Made by a program: the position numbers and the translations under genes. The notes beneath the pieces are model-generated. The model did no database searches. It was given only the letters and a program-made list of their open reading frames with translations, and was not told the DNA's origin. From Arthrobacter koreensis (GTDB taxonomy: Bacteria > Actinomycetota > Actinomycetes > Actinomycetales > Micrococcaceae), in the NCBI RefSeq assembly GCF_009193255.1, contig NZ_WACG01000001.1, positions 1,054,001 to 1,118,000 of the forward strand: DNA of 64,000 nt. Direction: 5' to 3'. Each line of letters starts with the position of its first letter. Position 1 is the first letter of the stretch. This document shows positions 47,467-58,340 of this stretch, piece by piece.

Positions 47467-48582
47467 TCAGTCGAAGTGGATAACTTGGCGGATGGCCTGG
47501 CCGTCCGCAAGGGTGTCCATGGCCTCGTTGATGTCTTCGAGGGCAACCTCGGCCGAGACCAGTTCTTCAACCGGCAGCTTCCCCTGGCGCCAGAGATCCG
47601 CATAGACCGGAATGTCCCGGGACGGCACGGCCGAGCCGAGGTAGCTGCCAATGATGGTCCGGGCTTCCGCCGTCAGGGTCAGCGGAGCGATCTGCGCCTG
47701 CTGGTCCGGGGCCGGGAGCCCGACGGTCACCGTGGTGCCGCCGGGAGCGGTGAGCTGCACGGCAGTCTCGAAGGCGCGCGGGTGCCCTGCAGCCTCCACG
47801 GCCAGCGCGGCCTGGATCCCGGCGTCGGCCGCCTGCGCCGGGGTGTAGACGGTGTCAGCGCCGAGTTCCAGGGCGCGCTTCAGCTTTTCCGGCAGCGCGT
47901 CAATGCCGATGACGCTGTTCACCCCGGCCGCGCGGGCTGCCAGCAGCGCTGCCATGCCAACACCGCCCAGCCCAACCACGGCGACGTCGTCATCCGGGCC
48001 TGGGGGCGCCGCGTTCAGTACCGCCCCGGCACCGGTCAATACTGCACAACCCAGCAGGGCGGCGACGGCAGGCGGAACATCATCATCCACCGCCACGACG
48101 GACCGGTAATTGACGACGGCGTGGGTGGCGAAAGCGGAGACCCCCAGGTGGTGGAGCACGGGTTCACCGTTCCGGCGAAGGCGGATGCCGCCGCCCAGAA
48201 GGGTGCCTGCGTTGTTGGCCGCGCTGCCGGGGGTGCAGGGCATCTTGCCGTTGGTCCGGCAGGCGGCGCATTCCCCGCAGCGCGGCAGGAACGCCATCAC
48301 CACGCGCTGGCCGCGGTGCAGGTCCGGAACGTCCGGTCCCAGCTCCTCGATCCGCCCGGCGGCCTCGTGGCCCAGCAGCATGGGCAGCGGACGGACGCGG
48401 CTGCCATTCACAACGGAAAGGTCCGAGTGGCACACCCCCGCGGCCTCGATACGGACCAGAACCTCTCCGGGGCCGGGCGGGTCCAGCTCGAGATCGGCCA
48501 GGTGCAGCGGGCGGCTGGAGGCGTAGGGACGCTCCGCTCCAGTACGTTCCAGGACGGCTCCCCGTATGGTGCGGCTGCTCAT
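47467..48582 (-). CDS. Zinc-dependent alcohol dehydrogenase (class III-like MDR)
   Basis: 371 residues from ATG 48582 (AAAGGGGAATC upstream). Catalytic zinc: GVCHSDL and GHEAAGRIEELG; structural zinc lobe with four Cys in CGECAACRTNGKMPC; NAD-binding VAVVGLGGVGMAALLAA. C-terminal half matches the large group of glutathione- or mycothiol-independent primary alcohol dehydrogenases. Substrate unknown. Confidence 0.9.
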   Translation of the reverse strand: MSSRTIRGAVLERTGAERPYASSRPLHLADLELDPPGPGEVLVRIEAAGVCHSDLSVVNGSRVRPLPMLLGHEAAGRIEELGPDVPDLHRGQRVVMAFLPRCGECAACRTNGKMPCTPGSAANNAGTLLGGGIRLRRNGEPVLHHLGVSAFATHAVVNYRSVVAVDDDVPPAVAALLGCAVLTGAGAVLNAAPPGPDDDVAVVGLGGVGMAALLAARAAGVNSVIGIDALPEKLKRALELGADTVYTPAQAADAGIQAALAVEAAGHPRAFETAVQLTAPGGTTVTVGLPAPDQQAQIAPLTLTAEARTIIGSYLGSAVPSRDIPVYADLWRQGKLPVEELVSAEVALEDINEAMDTLADGQAIRQVIHFD

Positions 48583-48743
48583 GATTCCCCTTTGAATCGG
48601 CGTTCTGCGCCGCTGCGGGCGCGGTTGGCTCCCATTCCAGCACGGCGCATCCCGGACGCCAAAGAGGCACCCGGCGGCGCGGCGCGCAGTTCTGTGACGC
48701 CAGATCATGTTTCCGGCCGGTTTCATTTGGCAAGATGTGATCC

Positions 48744-49205
48744 ATGAGCCAACAGAGCAGGACCTTCCCCGCGCTGACCGGCAAGGATGCCTCCGCGCTG
48801 ACCCGGGCACTTTCGTCCGGCGACGTCACGGTCTTCGTTGACGGCACGGCGCTGCGGCTTCCTGCCGCAGCGCGGGACGCAGTACTGGAACTGCTCGGCC
48901 GGCTTGCCGGGGGCTCTGCCGTGACCGTCGCCTCCGCTTCTTCGGACGATACGAAGGAGCCCGGCGAATCCCCGGCGCACAATCCGCTGCTCACCACTTC
49001 CCAGGCCGCCGCTGCGGCCGGGATTTCCCATACGTACCTGCGCAACCTGACCGACGCCGGGGTCATCCCCGTTGAATACCGGGGTACGCACCGCCGGATC
49101 AGGATGTCCGACGTCGAGGCCTGGCTGAAGTCCCAGCGCGAACAGCGCGCGGCGAAGGCGGCCGCTCAGGGCGGGGACGGCACTTCAGGGGGGACTGATA
49201 CCTAG
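48744..49205 (+). CDS. Excisionase-type HTH protein, antitoxin-like
   Basis: 153 residues. N-terminal 60 residues form a small alpha/beta part (VTVFVDGTALRLPAAARDAVLELL). Then a MerR/excisionase winged helix, LLTTSQAAAAAGISHTYLRNLTDAGVIPVEYRGTHRRIRMSDVEAWL. In actinobacteria this layout commonly precedes a PIN-domain toxin; here alanine dehydrogenase follows instead, so it is either an orphan antitoxin or a plain regulator, perhaps of ald 88 bp downstream. Confidence 0.7.
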   Translation: MSQQSRTFPALTGKDASALTRALSSGDVTVFVDGTALRLPAAARDAVLELLGRLAGGSAVTVASASSDDTKEPGESPAHNPLLTTSQAAAAAGISHTYLRNLTDAGVIPVEYRGTHRRIRMSDVEAWLKSQREQRAAKAAAQGGDGTSGGTDT

Positions 49206-49293
49206 GAGCACCGCCGCCGTGCGGCTCCGCACACCTGCTCGCCAGCGCAGCTGGTTCCACTCGTACTTTCAATTCTGTTGACCGGAGCAAAAC

Positions 49294-50412
49294 GTGATTA
49301 TCGGTATCCCCAAAGAAATCAAGAACAACGAGTACCGCGTGGCCATTACGGCCTCCGGAGTCCATGAGCTGACCACCCGGGGACACACCGTCCTGGTGGA
49401 GGCAGCCGCCGGAGCCGGTTCGAATATTACCGACGAGGAATATGCGACAGCCGGCGCCGAACTGGTGCCGGCGGCGTCGGATGTCTGGAAGCGCGCAGAC
49501 ATGATCCTGAAGGTCAAGGAGCCCATCGCCTCGGAGTACCAGTACTTCCGGCCCGGGCTTGTCCTCTTCACCTACCTGCACCTGGCAGCTACCGAGGAGT
49601 TGACCCGCGCCCTGCTCGAATCCGGCGTTACCGCTATCGCCTATGAAACCGTCCAGGAAGGCCGGGCACTGCCGCTGCTGGCCCCCATGTCCGAGGTTGC
49701 CGGCCGTCTCGCCGTCCAGGTTGGCGCGCAGTGCATGATGGCCCCCGCCGGCGGGCCCGGGCTGCTGCTGGGAGGCGTTCCCGGGGTGCGGCCGGCCAAG
49801 GTGGTGGTGCTCGGGGCCGGAGTAGCCGGGACTAACGCCGTCGCTGTTGCCGTGGGCGCCCACGCGGACGTAACGGTCCTGGACATCAACATCAACCGGC
49901 TGCGCGAACTTGATGCGCTCTATGCCGGCCGCATCAAGACCGTGGCATCCAACGCCTTCGAGATTGAGCGGGCCCTGCTGGACGCAGATCTGGTAATCGG
50001 CTCCGTCCTGGTGCCCGGCGCCCGCGCCCCCAAGCTCGTCACCAATGGCATGGTGGCCCGCATGAAACCCGGCTCCGTCCTGGTGGACATCGCCGTGGAC
50101 CAGGGAGGCTGCTTCGAGGACAGCCGTCCCACCACGCATGAAGACCCCACCTTCCGCGTGCACGGGTCCCTGTTCTACTGCGTGGCGAACATGCCGGGCG
50201 CCGTGCCCAACACCTCCACCTATGCGCTCACCAACGTCACCCTTCCCTACGCCGTGGCGCTGGCGGACAAGGGCGTGCGTCACGCGTTCGAGGATTCTCC
50301 GGCACTGGCCAGGGGGCTGAACATCGCCGGCGGCGCGGTGACCCACCACTCGGTGTCCGACGCACACGGACTGTCCCTGACCGAGGGCTGGAAGGAACTG
50401 GTTGCTCCGTAG
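49294..50412 (+). CDS. ald: Alanine dehydrogenase
   Basis: 372 residues from GTG 49294. MIIGIPKEIKNNEYRVAITASGVHELT is the family start; the NAD loop is VVVLGAGVAGTNAVAVAVG; substrate residues in KVKEPIASEYQYF and the active His/Asp in AVDQGGCFEDSRPTTHEDPTF. Interconverts L-alanine and pyruvate plus ammonia with NAD. Followed by a strong terminator. Confidence 0.96.
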   Translation: MIIGIPKEIKNNEYRVAITASGVHELTTRGHTVLVEAAAGAGSNITDEEYATAGAELVPAASDVWKRADMILKVKEPIASEYQYFRPGLVLFTYLHLAATEELTRALLESGVTAIAYETVQEGRALPLLAPMSEVAGRLAVQVGAQCMMAPAGGPGLLLGGVPGVRPAKVVVLGAGVAGTNAVAVAVGAHADVTVLDININRLRELDALYAGRIKTVASNAFEIERALLDADLVIGSVLVPGARAPKLVTNGMVARMKPGSVLVDIAVDQGGCFEDSRPTTHEDPTFRVHGSLFYCVANMPGAVPNTSTYALTNVTLPYAVALADKGVRHAFEDSPALARGLNIAGGAVTHHSVSDAHGLSLTEGWKELVAP

Positions 50413-50430
50413 TCCTCCGCACGGAACAGT

Positions 50431-50467
50431 AAAGGCCGGCATCCCCCGTGGGGGCTGCCGGCCCTTT
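50431..50467. terminator. Terminator between ald and the AAHS transporter
   Basis: AAAGGCCGGCA pairs with TGCCGGCCCTTT, with an inner CCCCC/GGGGG stem. Works in both directions between convergent genes. Confidence 0.85.
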
Positions 50468-50483
50468 GCTGTTCCGGAAGGGC

Positions 50484-51815
50484 TTAGTGCGGCGCCGGAA
50501 CCTTGGCTGCAGCGCCGCGGAGCACCGGAGCGCCCAGCATCGAAATGACGACGGCGCCCAGGGCCATGGGGATGACGAACAGGAAGTACAGGTCCCCCGG
50601 GGTCCAGCCGCCGTCGATCAGTCCGCCGGCCAGGATCGGCGAAACGATTGCGCCGACACGGCCCATGCCGATCACCAGGCCCAGGGCGGTGCCGCGGACC
50701 TCGGAGTCGTAGTAGGTGGGGCTGATGGCCAGCATGCCGGCAATCGGGGCGTTGGAGCCGAAGCCCACGAGGGCCGCGGCGAACAGTGCCAGCGGCAGCG
50801 AGCCTTGGGTGGAGTTGGCGAACACCACGAATGTGGCTGCGCCAATGACGAAGAAGACGGCCAGGACCCGCCGCATGTCGTAGCGGGCGCCGAAGACTCC
50901 GAGCACCACTGCGCCGGTGATCGCGCCGACGCTGAAGAGCACTCCGGCGTTGATGCCGTCCTGGGCGCTGAAGCCGCTGGCAGTGATCAGCTTGGGGGTC
51001 CAGGAGTTCGCGAAGTAGAAGCTGGCCATGAGGATGAAGTACGCCAGCGAGAGCAGGATGGTACGCCGGGCGTTGGCGCCGGTGAGGACATCTGCGAAGC
51101 GGGATTTCTTTTCCCCGCGCGGTGCCGGTTCGGGCAGTTCCGCCACCGGTTCCTGGCCAATGCTGCGCAGGGTCTTGTTGATGCGTTCCAGGGCGTTGGC
51201 CGGGCGGCGCACCGAGAGGTAGTCAATGGACTCCGGCAGCACCTTGAGTACCAGCGGAATCATGATCAGCGTGGCAATGCTGCCGAAGAGGAAGGCTGAG
51301 CGCCAGCCGAAGGAAGAGATCAGCACACCGGTCACCAGGCCGCCCAGCACGCCGCCCACCGGCTGGCCGATGCTGACGATGGCCAGGGCGGTTGAGCGCC
51401 GCTTGGCGTTGGAGAACTCGGAGGCAAAGACGTTGATGGTCGCCTGCAGGGTGCCGATCGCGACGCCGGTGATCAGGCGCAGGACCAGCAGGACCTCGTA
51501 GGACGGAGCGAAGACGGAGGCGAACATGCCTGCCGCGACGACGCAGACGCCGATCAGCAGGGTCTTCTGCCGGCCAATGATGTCCGCGATGGTGGAAACG
51601 AAAATGGAGCCAACAGCCATACCGACCAGTGCTGCGCTGAGCAGGAAACCGAGCTGGGCTCCGTTGAGGTCCCACTCTGCTGAGACGGCGGAGGCGCTGA
51701 AGGCCATGACCAGGACGTCGAAACCGTCGATCATGTAGAGGGCTGTACAAATTGCAATGATTCCGACTTGCCGCCGGCTCAGGGTGGAATCTTCGATCCG
51801 GTCTTTGAGGTGCAT
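50484..51815 (-). CDS. MFS transporter, aromatic acid:H+ symporter (AAHS) type
   Basis: 443 residues, twelve helices. ALYMIDGFDVLVMAFSASAV contains the D-G-x-D motif of helix 1 essential in PcaK/BenK; helix 2-3 loop SIFVSTIADIIGRQKTLL; helix 4 RLITGVAIGTLQATINVFASEF. Imports aromatic acids such as 4-hydroxybenzoate, protocatechuate or phenylacetates. It could feed the homoprotocatechuate cluster at the window start, although far from it. Confidence 0.88.
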   Translation of the reverse strand: MHLKDRIEDSTLSRRQVGIIAICTALYMIDGFDVLVMAFSASAVSAEWDLNGAQLGFLLSAALVGMAVGSIFVSTIADIIGRQKTLLIGVCVVAAGMFASVFAPSYEVLLVLRLITGVAIGTLQATINVFASEFSNAKRRSTALAIVSIGQPVGGVLGGLVTGVLISSFGWRSAFLFGSIATLIMIPLVLKVLPESIDYLSVRRPANALERINKTLRSIGQEPVAELPEPAPRGEKKSRFADVLTGANARRTILLSLAYFILMASFYFANSWTPKLITASGFSAQDGINAGVLFSVGAITGAVVLGVFGARYDMRRVLAVFFVIGAATFVVFANSTQGSLPLALFAAALVGFGSNAPIAGMLAISPTYYDSEVRGTALGLVIGMGRVGAIVSPILAGGLIDGGWTPGDLYFLFVIPMALGAVVISMLGAPVLRGAAAKVPAPH

Positions 51816-51899
51816 TCCTCAAATGCTAAAGGAGATGAGGACCACAACGTGATTTCGGTCGCGTTGGTGCAGAGTGGTTACGCGGCGGCCTTCGGCGAA

Positions 51900-52946
51900 T
51901 CAGATTCCGGCGTGGATCTGCCGTATAATTTCCAGCCCCCGCAGCGAGTCGGCAGGGTCCACCGGCAAGGATCCGCCCTCCAGGACAGCCGCCGCGAAGC
52001 CGGCATAGAACTCCTGGTAGCGGCCGGCTTCCGTGGGCACGGCGACGGCGGACGCAGCCGTCCCCAGCACCCCCCACTCGGCCGGCTCCTCTTCGCCGTA
52101 CCCCGGATCTCCGGGGAGCATCCCTGCGTCCAGCTGGGCTTCCTGCGGATCGACTCCGCGCTTGGTCCAGGCCGCTGTGGACCCGGTGACCCGGAACCTC
52201 TCCCCCGGCTGTGGGGCCAGGGAGTTCATCGACAGGTGGGACTGGACGCCCGAGGCGTGCTGCAGGACCACGAACACGTCGTCGTCCGGGCCGCCGCCCT
52301 CCCGCCGGGCGTGGACTTCCGCGTAGGCGGGTTCGGCAGGGCCGAAGAGCTGCAGTGCCTGGTCGATCAGGTGGGGGCCCAGGTCGAAAAGGATCCCGCC
52401 GCCGTCGTCCGTCCCGGCTTCCCGCTTCCAGGCCTTGGTGACGGACGGCTTGAAGGATTCCATGCGGGATTCGAACCGGCTAACCGTTCCGAGGTCGCCG
52501 CGTTCGATCAGGCCCTTGAGCGTGAGGAAGTCCCCGTCCCAGCGCCTGTTCTGGAAAACCGAGAGCGCCTTGCCGGCGGCGGCCGCCGTTTCCAGAAGGT
52601 CCCGTGCGGCCTGCGGAGAATGCGCGAAGGGTTTGTCAGCCACTACATGCAGTCCTGCGCGCAGCGCAGCAAGCCCCAGGGGCGCATGGGTTGCCGGGGG
52701 CGTGCTGATAACGGCGAGGTCCAGCTCTCCGGCCAGGGCCAGGGCGGCCTCCGCCGAGGGAACGACGGCGGCGCGCGGGTAAGCCAGCGAAGCGGCTCGG
52801 GCGCGTTCCGGGTCAGAGGTGACAATAACGTCCAGGGAGTACCGCGGATCGGCTTCGAGCAGCGGAGCGTGGAAGACCCTCCCGCCCAGACCGTAGCCAA
52901 GAAGGAGCGTGCGCAGCGGGCCATCCGCCGGTGCGGAGCCGGTCAC
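51900..52946 (-). CDS. Gfo/Idh/MocA-family oxidoreductase
   Basis: 348 residues. Rossmann start RTLLLGYGLGGRVFHAPLLEADPRY, EKP-like motif replaced by DKPFAHSP (VVADKPFAHSPQAAR), then GFO_IDH_MocA_C with FDLGPHLIDQALQLFG. Closest in style to YdgJ/IolW-like dehydrogenases. NAD(P)-dependent sugar or polyol oxidoreductase; substrate unknown. Start overlaps the preceding ANTAR gene as ATGA. 51816-51899 shows no gene. Confidence 0.9.
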   Translation of the reverse strand: MTGSAPADGPLRTLLLGYGLGGRVFHAPLLEADPRYSLDVIVTSDPERARAASLAYPRAAVVPSAEAALALAGELDLAVISTPPATHAPLGLAALRAGLHVVADKPFAHSPQAARDLLETAAAAGKALSVFQNRRWDGDFLTLKGLIERGDLGTVSRFESRMESFKPSVTKAWKREAGTDDGGGILFDLGPHLIDQALQLFGPAEPAYAEVHARREGGGPDDDVFVVLQHASGVQSHLSMNSLAPQPGERFRVTGSTAAWTKRGVDPQEAQLDAGMLPGDPGYGEEEPAEWGVLGTAASAVAVPTEAGRYQEFYAGFAAAVLEGGSLPVDPADSLRGLEIIRQIHAGI

Positions 52947-53680
52947 GGGGTCTGGAAGTGCGTCTCGGAGGGGGCGCCGTTAAGCTTCGCGACGATCTCC
53001 CCTGCCAGCACCTTGAGTTTGAGGTTCCTGCTGTTGGAGGCCCGCTTCAGTGTGTCGAATGCCTCGCTTTGGGAACAGCGGTTCTGGCCCATGATGATGC
53101 CGATTGCCAGGTCGATGTCCGTTCGCGACTGCAGCACGGACTGCAGGTCTTCAACGGTGGCTGCGCGCTGGGACATCCGCACTGCCAGGCGGAGTGCCAT
53201 TGAGGCTTCCTCCGCGTACGTGCGTGCCACCCGCTTGAAATCTTCATCGAAGGTCATGGCGGAGCGCGAGTAGAGATTCAGGGCTGCCCGGGCATGCCCC
53301 TCCAGCCTCAGCGGAACCGCGTAAATGGACCGCACACCCTGCGCGACGACGTGGCGCATGTATTCGGGCCAGCGCTGATCGGCCGAGGTATCGGCAACGT
53401 CGACGGCCTCATGGACCCGAAGGGCATGCAGGCACGGGCCATCATCAAAGGCGTACTGCATCTCATCCATTTCCAGCGCGGCGCTCTCGCTGCTGGCAAC
53501 GGTGTAGTTATGTCCGCGGGACCGCTGCAGGGTGATGCCGCAGTACACCGTGCCCATGGAGGAGAGCGATGACGCGCTGAGCCGGGCCAGCTGCTGGAGG
53601 AATTCAAGTACATCCTCGTGGTGTATCAGCAGGTCCTGCAGCTGCGCTGCGGTGGCGGTCGCAGACCTCAGGTCATCCAT
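52943..53680 (-). CDS. GAF-ANTAR RNA-binding antitermination regulator
   Basis: 245 residues. GAF sensor domain about 30-165 (MGTVYCGITLQRSRGHNYTVASSES, FDDGPCLHALRVHEAVDV), then an ANTAR domain about 170-230: VEDLQSVLQSRTDIDLAIGIIMGQNRCSQSEAFDTLKRAS with the Ala/Gly pattern and conserved aromatic-poor helix turns. ANTAR proteins bind dual hairpins in mRNA to stop termination. Target unknown. Translationally coupled to the Gfo/Idh gene. Confidence 0.9.
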   Translation of the reverse strand: MDDLRSATATAAQLQDLLIHHEDVLEFLQQLARLSASSLSSMGTVYCGITLQRSRGHNYTVASSESAALEMDEMQYAFDDGPCLHALRVHEAVDVADTSADQRWPEYMRHVVAQGVRSIYAVPLRLEGHARAALNLYSRSAMTFDEDFKRVARTYAEEASMALRLAVRMSQRAATVEDLQSVLQSRTDIDLAIGIIMGQNRCSQSEAFDTLKRASNSRNLKLKVLAGEIVAKLNGAPSETHFQTP

Positions 53681-53816
53681 AGTGCCTTGTTTCCTTTTTC
53701 CAGCCCCGGTGTCCGCTCTAAGCGCCCACGATTGTCGTGGTTGAGGTTAGATACTACGATATCCGGATACGGTCAAGACGCGGCCACGGCTTCTGCATAC
53801 CTTTACGGAGTTATCG

Positions 53817-54008
53817 ATGGGCCTGCCGGCGCACTTGCCGATCTGCCACCATTGCGGCGTTGACGATTACCTGATTTACGAGTTCTACACGGCACCTGCC
53901 GGAAACGATCCCGGCGTCGTGAGCTACACCTGCTCCGCGTGCGAGAGTTTCGCCGGCCATGAAGTGCCTGCGGGATGGTCCCCGCCGGGGTGGCGCGTTG
54001 GAAACTAA
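53817..54008 (+). CDS. Small zinc-ribbon protein
   Basis: 63 residues; ACGGAG precedes ATG 53817. Cys10/Cys13 and Cys39/Cys42 form two CxxC knuckles (PICHHCG, YTCSACESFAGHE). No other domain. Possibly cotranscribed with the overlapping MarR-like gene. Function unknown. Confidence 0.65.
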   Translation: MGLPAHLPICHHCGVDDYLIYEFYTAPAGNDPGVVSYTCSACESFAGHEVPAGWSPPGWRVGN

Positions 54009-54417
54009 TCCGCAGTCCCCGCTTCCCGGTGGACTTACGCTGCTTTTGGGTGCCGCAGCACACCTCTCGGCCGAAGCCAGCAGGCTCTTCCTTGCCGAAC
54101 TGTCCTTGACCGAAAAATCGGTCCGCGTCCTCAAAGCCCTCACCGCACCGGGCATGCCCGCCGCACGGGTGGCCCAGCTAACGCACCTCAGCCAGGACGA
54201 GGCGTCCTTCAGTCTCGCGTCGCTGCACCAGGCCGGATACGCCCGGCCCCGCCGGCCGGGCCGGTGGACGCGTACGGCCGCAGGTACCGCCATGGTGGAG
54301 GAACTGGCCGCGGTCAGGAAAAACTGTGATTCGCGGGCCGGCGAAGCTGAGCTTCGGCAGGCGCTTTACACACTTATTCGGTCCCTCGAAGCCAAGGACG
54401 CACCCGACCCGGCGTAA
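53998..54417 (+). CDS. MarR-like winged-helix protein
   Basis: 139 residues from TTG 53998 (GGGGTGG upstream), overlapping the previous stop; ATG 53959 is an alternative with no ribosome site. LTEKSVRVLKALTAPGMPAARVAQLTHLSQDEASFSLASLHQAGYARP is a MarR-type winged helix; the flanking helices could dimerise. Target unknown; distinct from the MarR norm by lacking a recognisable wing RxDxR. Confidence 0.6.
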   Translation: METNPQSPLPGGLTLLLGAAAHLSAEASRLFLAELSLTEKSVRVLKALTAPGMPAARVAQLTHLSQDEASFSLASLHQAGYARPRRPGRWTRTAAGTAMVEELAAVRKNCDSRAGEAELRQALYTLIRSLEAKDAPDPA

Positions 54418-54439
54418 CGGCCCGCCTATCCAACAACAG

Positions 54440-54478
54440 CGGCGGGTCCCCGGCAGCAGTGCTGCCGGGGACCCGCCG
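54440..54478. terminator. Strong hairpin between convergent genes
   Basis: CGGCGGGTCCCCGGCAGCA pairs with TGCTGCCGGGGACCCGCCG around a single base; no T-run, so termination may rely on the stem alone. Confidence 0.7.
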
Positions 54479-54499
54479 TCGCTTACGTGGCGCCCGCCG

Positions 54500-56722
<2,223 letters not shown>

Positions 56723-56793
56723 GTGGCCTCCATCTAGTGGAACTTATTGCCGCGCCTGGAGCGCGGCTCCAGAAACAGCCTATCGAAAAATAG

Positions 56794-56805
56794 TAAGGCT
56801 GCTTA
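56794..56805 (-). promoter_or_regulatory. TAAG-N4-CTTA inverted repeat, site 4
   Basis: On the plus strand ATAG-TAAGGCTGCTTA-ACAA, 72 bp before the katE start. Flanks (AG before, AA after) match sites 1 and 3. Confidence 0.55.
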
Positions 56806-56841
56806 ACAAGTACTCGCGGCGACGTCGTAAAACACAAAGAA

Positions 56842-56876
56842 ACGGACCTGCCGGTGGGGGGTACCGGCAGGTCCGT
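56842..56876 (-). terminator. Terminator of the RiPP-like operon
   Basis: ACGGACCTGCCGGT/ACCGGCAGGTCCGT, 14-bp stem, 7-base loop. On the minus strand it is followed by TTTCTTTGTGTTTT, so it ends the operon 58340-56993 before the katE promoter. Confidence 0.8.
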
Positions 56877-56992
56877 CTCCGTGGGGAAGCTTCCCCTACC
56901 GCTCCGAAACCCCGGCCCCGCAGCGGGCCGGCGTGCCGGAACGGACTTCTCTGTGCCCGGCAGGCGCGGGCTGTGATGATGCTGCGGCGGCG

Positions 56993-57184
56993 CTACTCCC
57001 AGAGACAGTCCGCCCAGGCGGCGTCCCTCAGGTAGTCCCGTGCCGGACCCACATTGAAGAGCTCACCGCGGGACTCCACGTATCCCATGCCGCGCATGTC
57101 AACCACTGTTTCCTCGTCGCAGCCCAGGACCGTCCCCAGGTCCTTGTCGTCAGCAGCCAGAACTACTTCATTCCGTTGCGACAT
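56993..57184 (-). CDS. 63-residue protein of the RiPP-like locus
   Basis: Starts MSQRNEVVLAADDKDLG with GAGAAGGAGG eight bases upstream; a longer in-frame start at 57226 lacks a ribosome site. Acidic, one Cys near the middle (VLGCDEE) and one near the C-terminus (WADCLWE). No leader/core boundary, no known family. Last gene of the operon, 51 bp after the lantibiotic-dehydratase-like gene. Could be a second peptide substrate, a partner or an immunity protein; sequence does not say. Confidence 0.65.
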   Translation of the reverse strand: MSQRNEVVLAADDKDLGTVLGCDEETVVDMRGMGYVESRGELFNVGPARDYLRDAAWADCLWE

Positions 57185-57235
57185 ATTGACCGCCTCCTTC
57201 TCCTCGACGCCCTCTCCCCGGTCCATCCGGGAGAA

Positions 57236-58195
57236 CTAGTGCTTGTCCAGGAGCATGGCTTCGCGCTCTGTGCTCCAGGTTCGGGCGTACAGTCCCATGG
57301 CGGCTTCTTCCCGCAGGGACAGACCCAGGCGGTTAAGGAGCATGTGGGCCTGGTAAACCGTCAAATGCTGTGCACTGCGGCTCACGCGGGCCTTGTCCGC
57401 CCGGTACAGATAGGTGTCCATAGTCCGGAACCACCGGCGTCTCCAGTTTTCGACGGCGGATTCGGCTGCCGTAGCGGCCATCAGCCGGTGGGTCGGCATG
57501 ACCTTCGCACCCACCTGGACCGTCATGGCCTGCCGGACGCTGGCCGCACGCGGGCCGAACCCGGCGGTGCAGCTGCGCAGGTGGCTGTCCCAGTAATAGT
57601 CCCAGGAGAGCCGGCGCCGGTCCGGCCAGCTGGATGCCCGCGGACCCTTCATCATGCTGCGTGCCGAATCGAAGAGCAGCAGCGAGCCAAGTGCCCACCG
57701 GTTCTGCACCTTCGGAAAACGGGCCGTTGCCCAGGTGCCAAGGTCCGAGGACAGCTCGAAGACTTCCTCGGCGAGTGCCAGGCCTTCCACTCCGCCGTAC
57801 TTGGCCAGATCGGCTTCGATCCGCGGGTCCTGCTGCTCGGCGCCGCCGGGGCTCAGCCTGTCGCAGGCCGGATCACCGAAGGCGTGGGTCACGGTCAGGT
57901 GGCCGATGACACCGCTTGCCTGCTCCTGGAGTGCTCCGAGGAGGGACTTCAGCCGGTCCAGGGTTTCCTGGGGCGCCAGGACCTTCATGCGTACGTGGGC
58001 GTTCGCGGGTTCGGAGCAGCGGGTGTAGAACCACCGCTGCGCCCCCCACAGCTGGGCTTGCGCCGCCAGCGGGGTAACCAGTTCTCCAATGATGCCGTCC
58101 GCTACATCGAAGCCGCCGGTATAGATGGATAGTGTCCACCAGTGAGTGCTTGCATTAGTTCGCGAGGCGTTTCGAACTGCTGTTAGCTGGCTCAT
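57236..58195 (-). CDS. Stand-alone thiopeptide-type / lantibiotic dehydratase C-terminal domain protein
   Basis: 319 residues, GGAGGAAGAACGCC before ATG 58195. Family landmarks in order: WWTLSIYTGGFDVADGIIGEL (30s), WFYTRCSEPANAHVRMKV (near 65), ADLAKYGGVEGLALAEEVFELSSD (near 140-165), and C-terminal HMLLNRLGLSLREEAAMGLY. These are the hallmark blocks of TIGR03891/Lant_dehydr_C. Relatives eliminate glutamate from glutamylated Ser/Thr (LanB C-domain, TbtC) or catalyse pyridine formation (TbtD). No N-terminal LanB glutamylation partner is encoded nearby, so its chemistry is uncertain. It follows the 16-residue peptide gene. Confidence 0.85.
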   Translation of the reverse strand: MSQLTAVRNASRTNASTHWWTLSIYTGGFDVADGIIGELVTPLAAQAQLWGAQRWFYTRCSEPANAHVRMKVLAPQETLDRLKSLLGALQEQASGVIGHLTVTHAFGDPACDRLSPGGAEQQDPRIEADLAKYGGVEGLALAEEVFELSSDLGTWATARFPKVQNRWALGSLLLFDSARSMMKGPRASSWPDRRRLSWDYYWDSHLRSCTAGFGPRAASVRQAMTVQVGAKVMPTHRLMAATAAESAVENWRRRWFRTMDTYLYRADKARVSRSAQHLTVYQAHMLLNRLGLSLREEAAMGLYARTWSTEREAMLLDKH

Positions 58196-58289
58196 GGCGT
58201 TCTTCCTCCGGGTTCAAGTCTGGTTACCGCCGCTGGGGCGGGTCTAGATGTATTGCTGGTTGGTTCATCCCCCAATAGAGGGGCCTAGA

Positions 58290-58340
58290 TTAGAACCATT
58301 CCCAGCTCTTGATGGAAACCGGTGCAGTTGCCTTCTTCAT
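58290..58340 (-). CDS. 16-residue peptide, candidate RiPP precursor or signal peptide
   Basis: Encodes MKKATAPVSIKSWEWF then TAA, with AGAGGGG eight bases before ATG 58340. It is 94 bp upstream of the thiopeptide-type enzyme gene on the same strand. Features: basic start, three hydroxy residues (Thr5, Ser9, Ser12) that such enzymes could modify, and an aromatic C-terminus Trp-Glu-Trp-Phe. A very small gene, so chance is possible; position, start site and composition argue for it. Alternatives are an attenuation leader peptide or no gene at all. Confidence 0.5.
   Translation of the reverse strand: MKKATAPVSIKSWEWF

Noticed and set aside
52460-52490. tRNA T-arm-like sequence (GGTTCGAATCC) on the minus strand
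   Set aside because: It lies inside the Gfo/Idh/MocA gene and no acceptor or anticodon arms can be formed around it.
58281-58340. Tryptophan attenuation leader for the downstream gene
   Set aside because: Trp codons are not consecutive, no trp gene follows, and the hairpin after the stop (CCCC/GGGG) is too weak for a convincing attenuator; kept only as an alternative.
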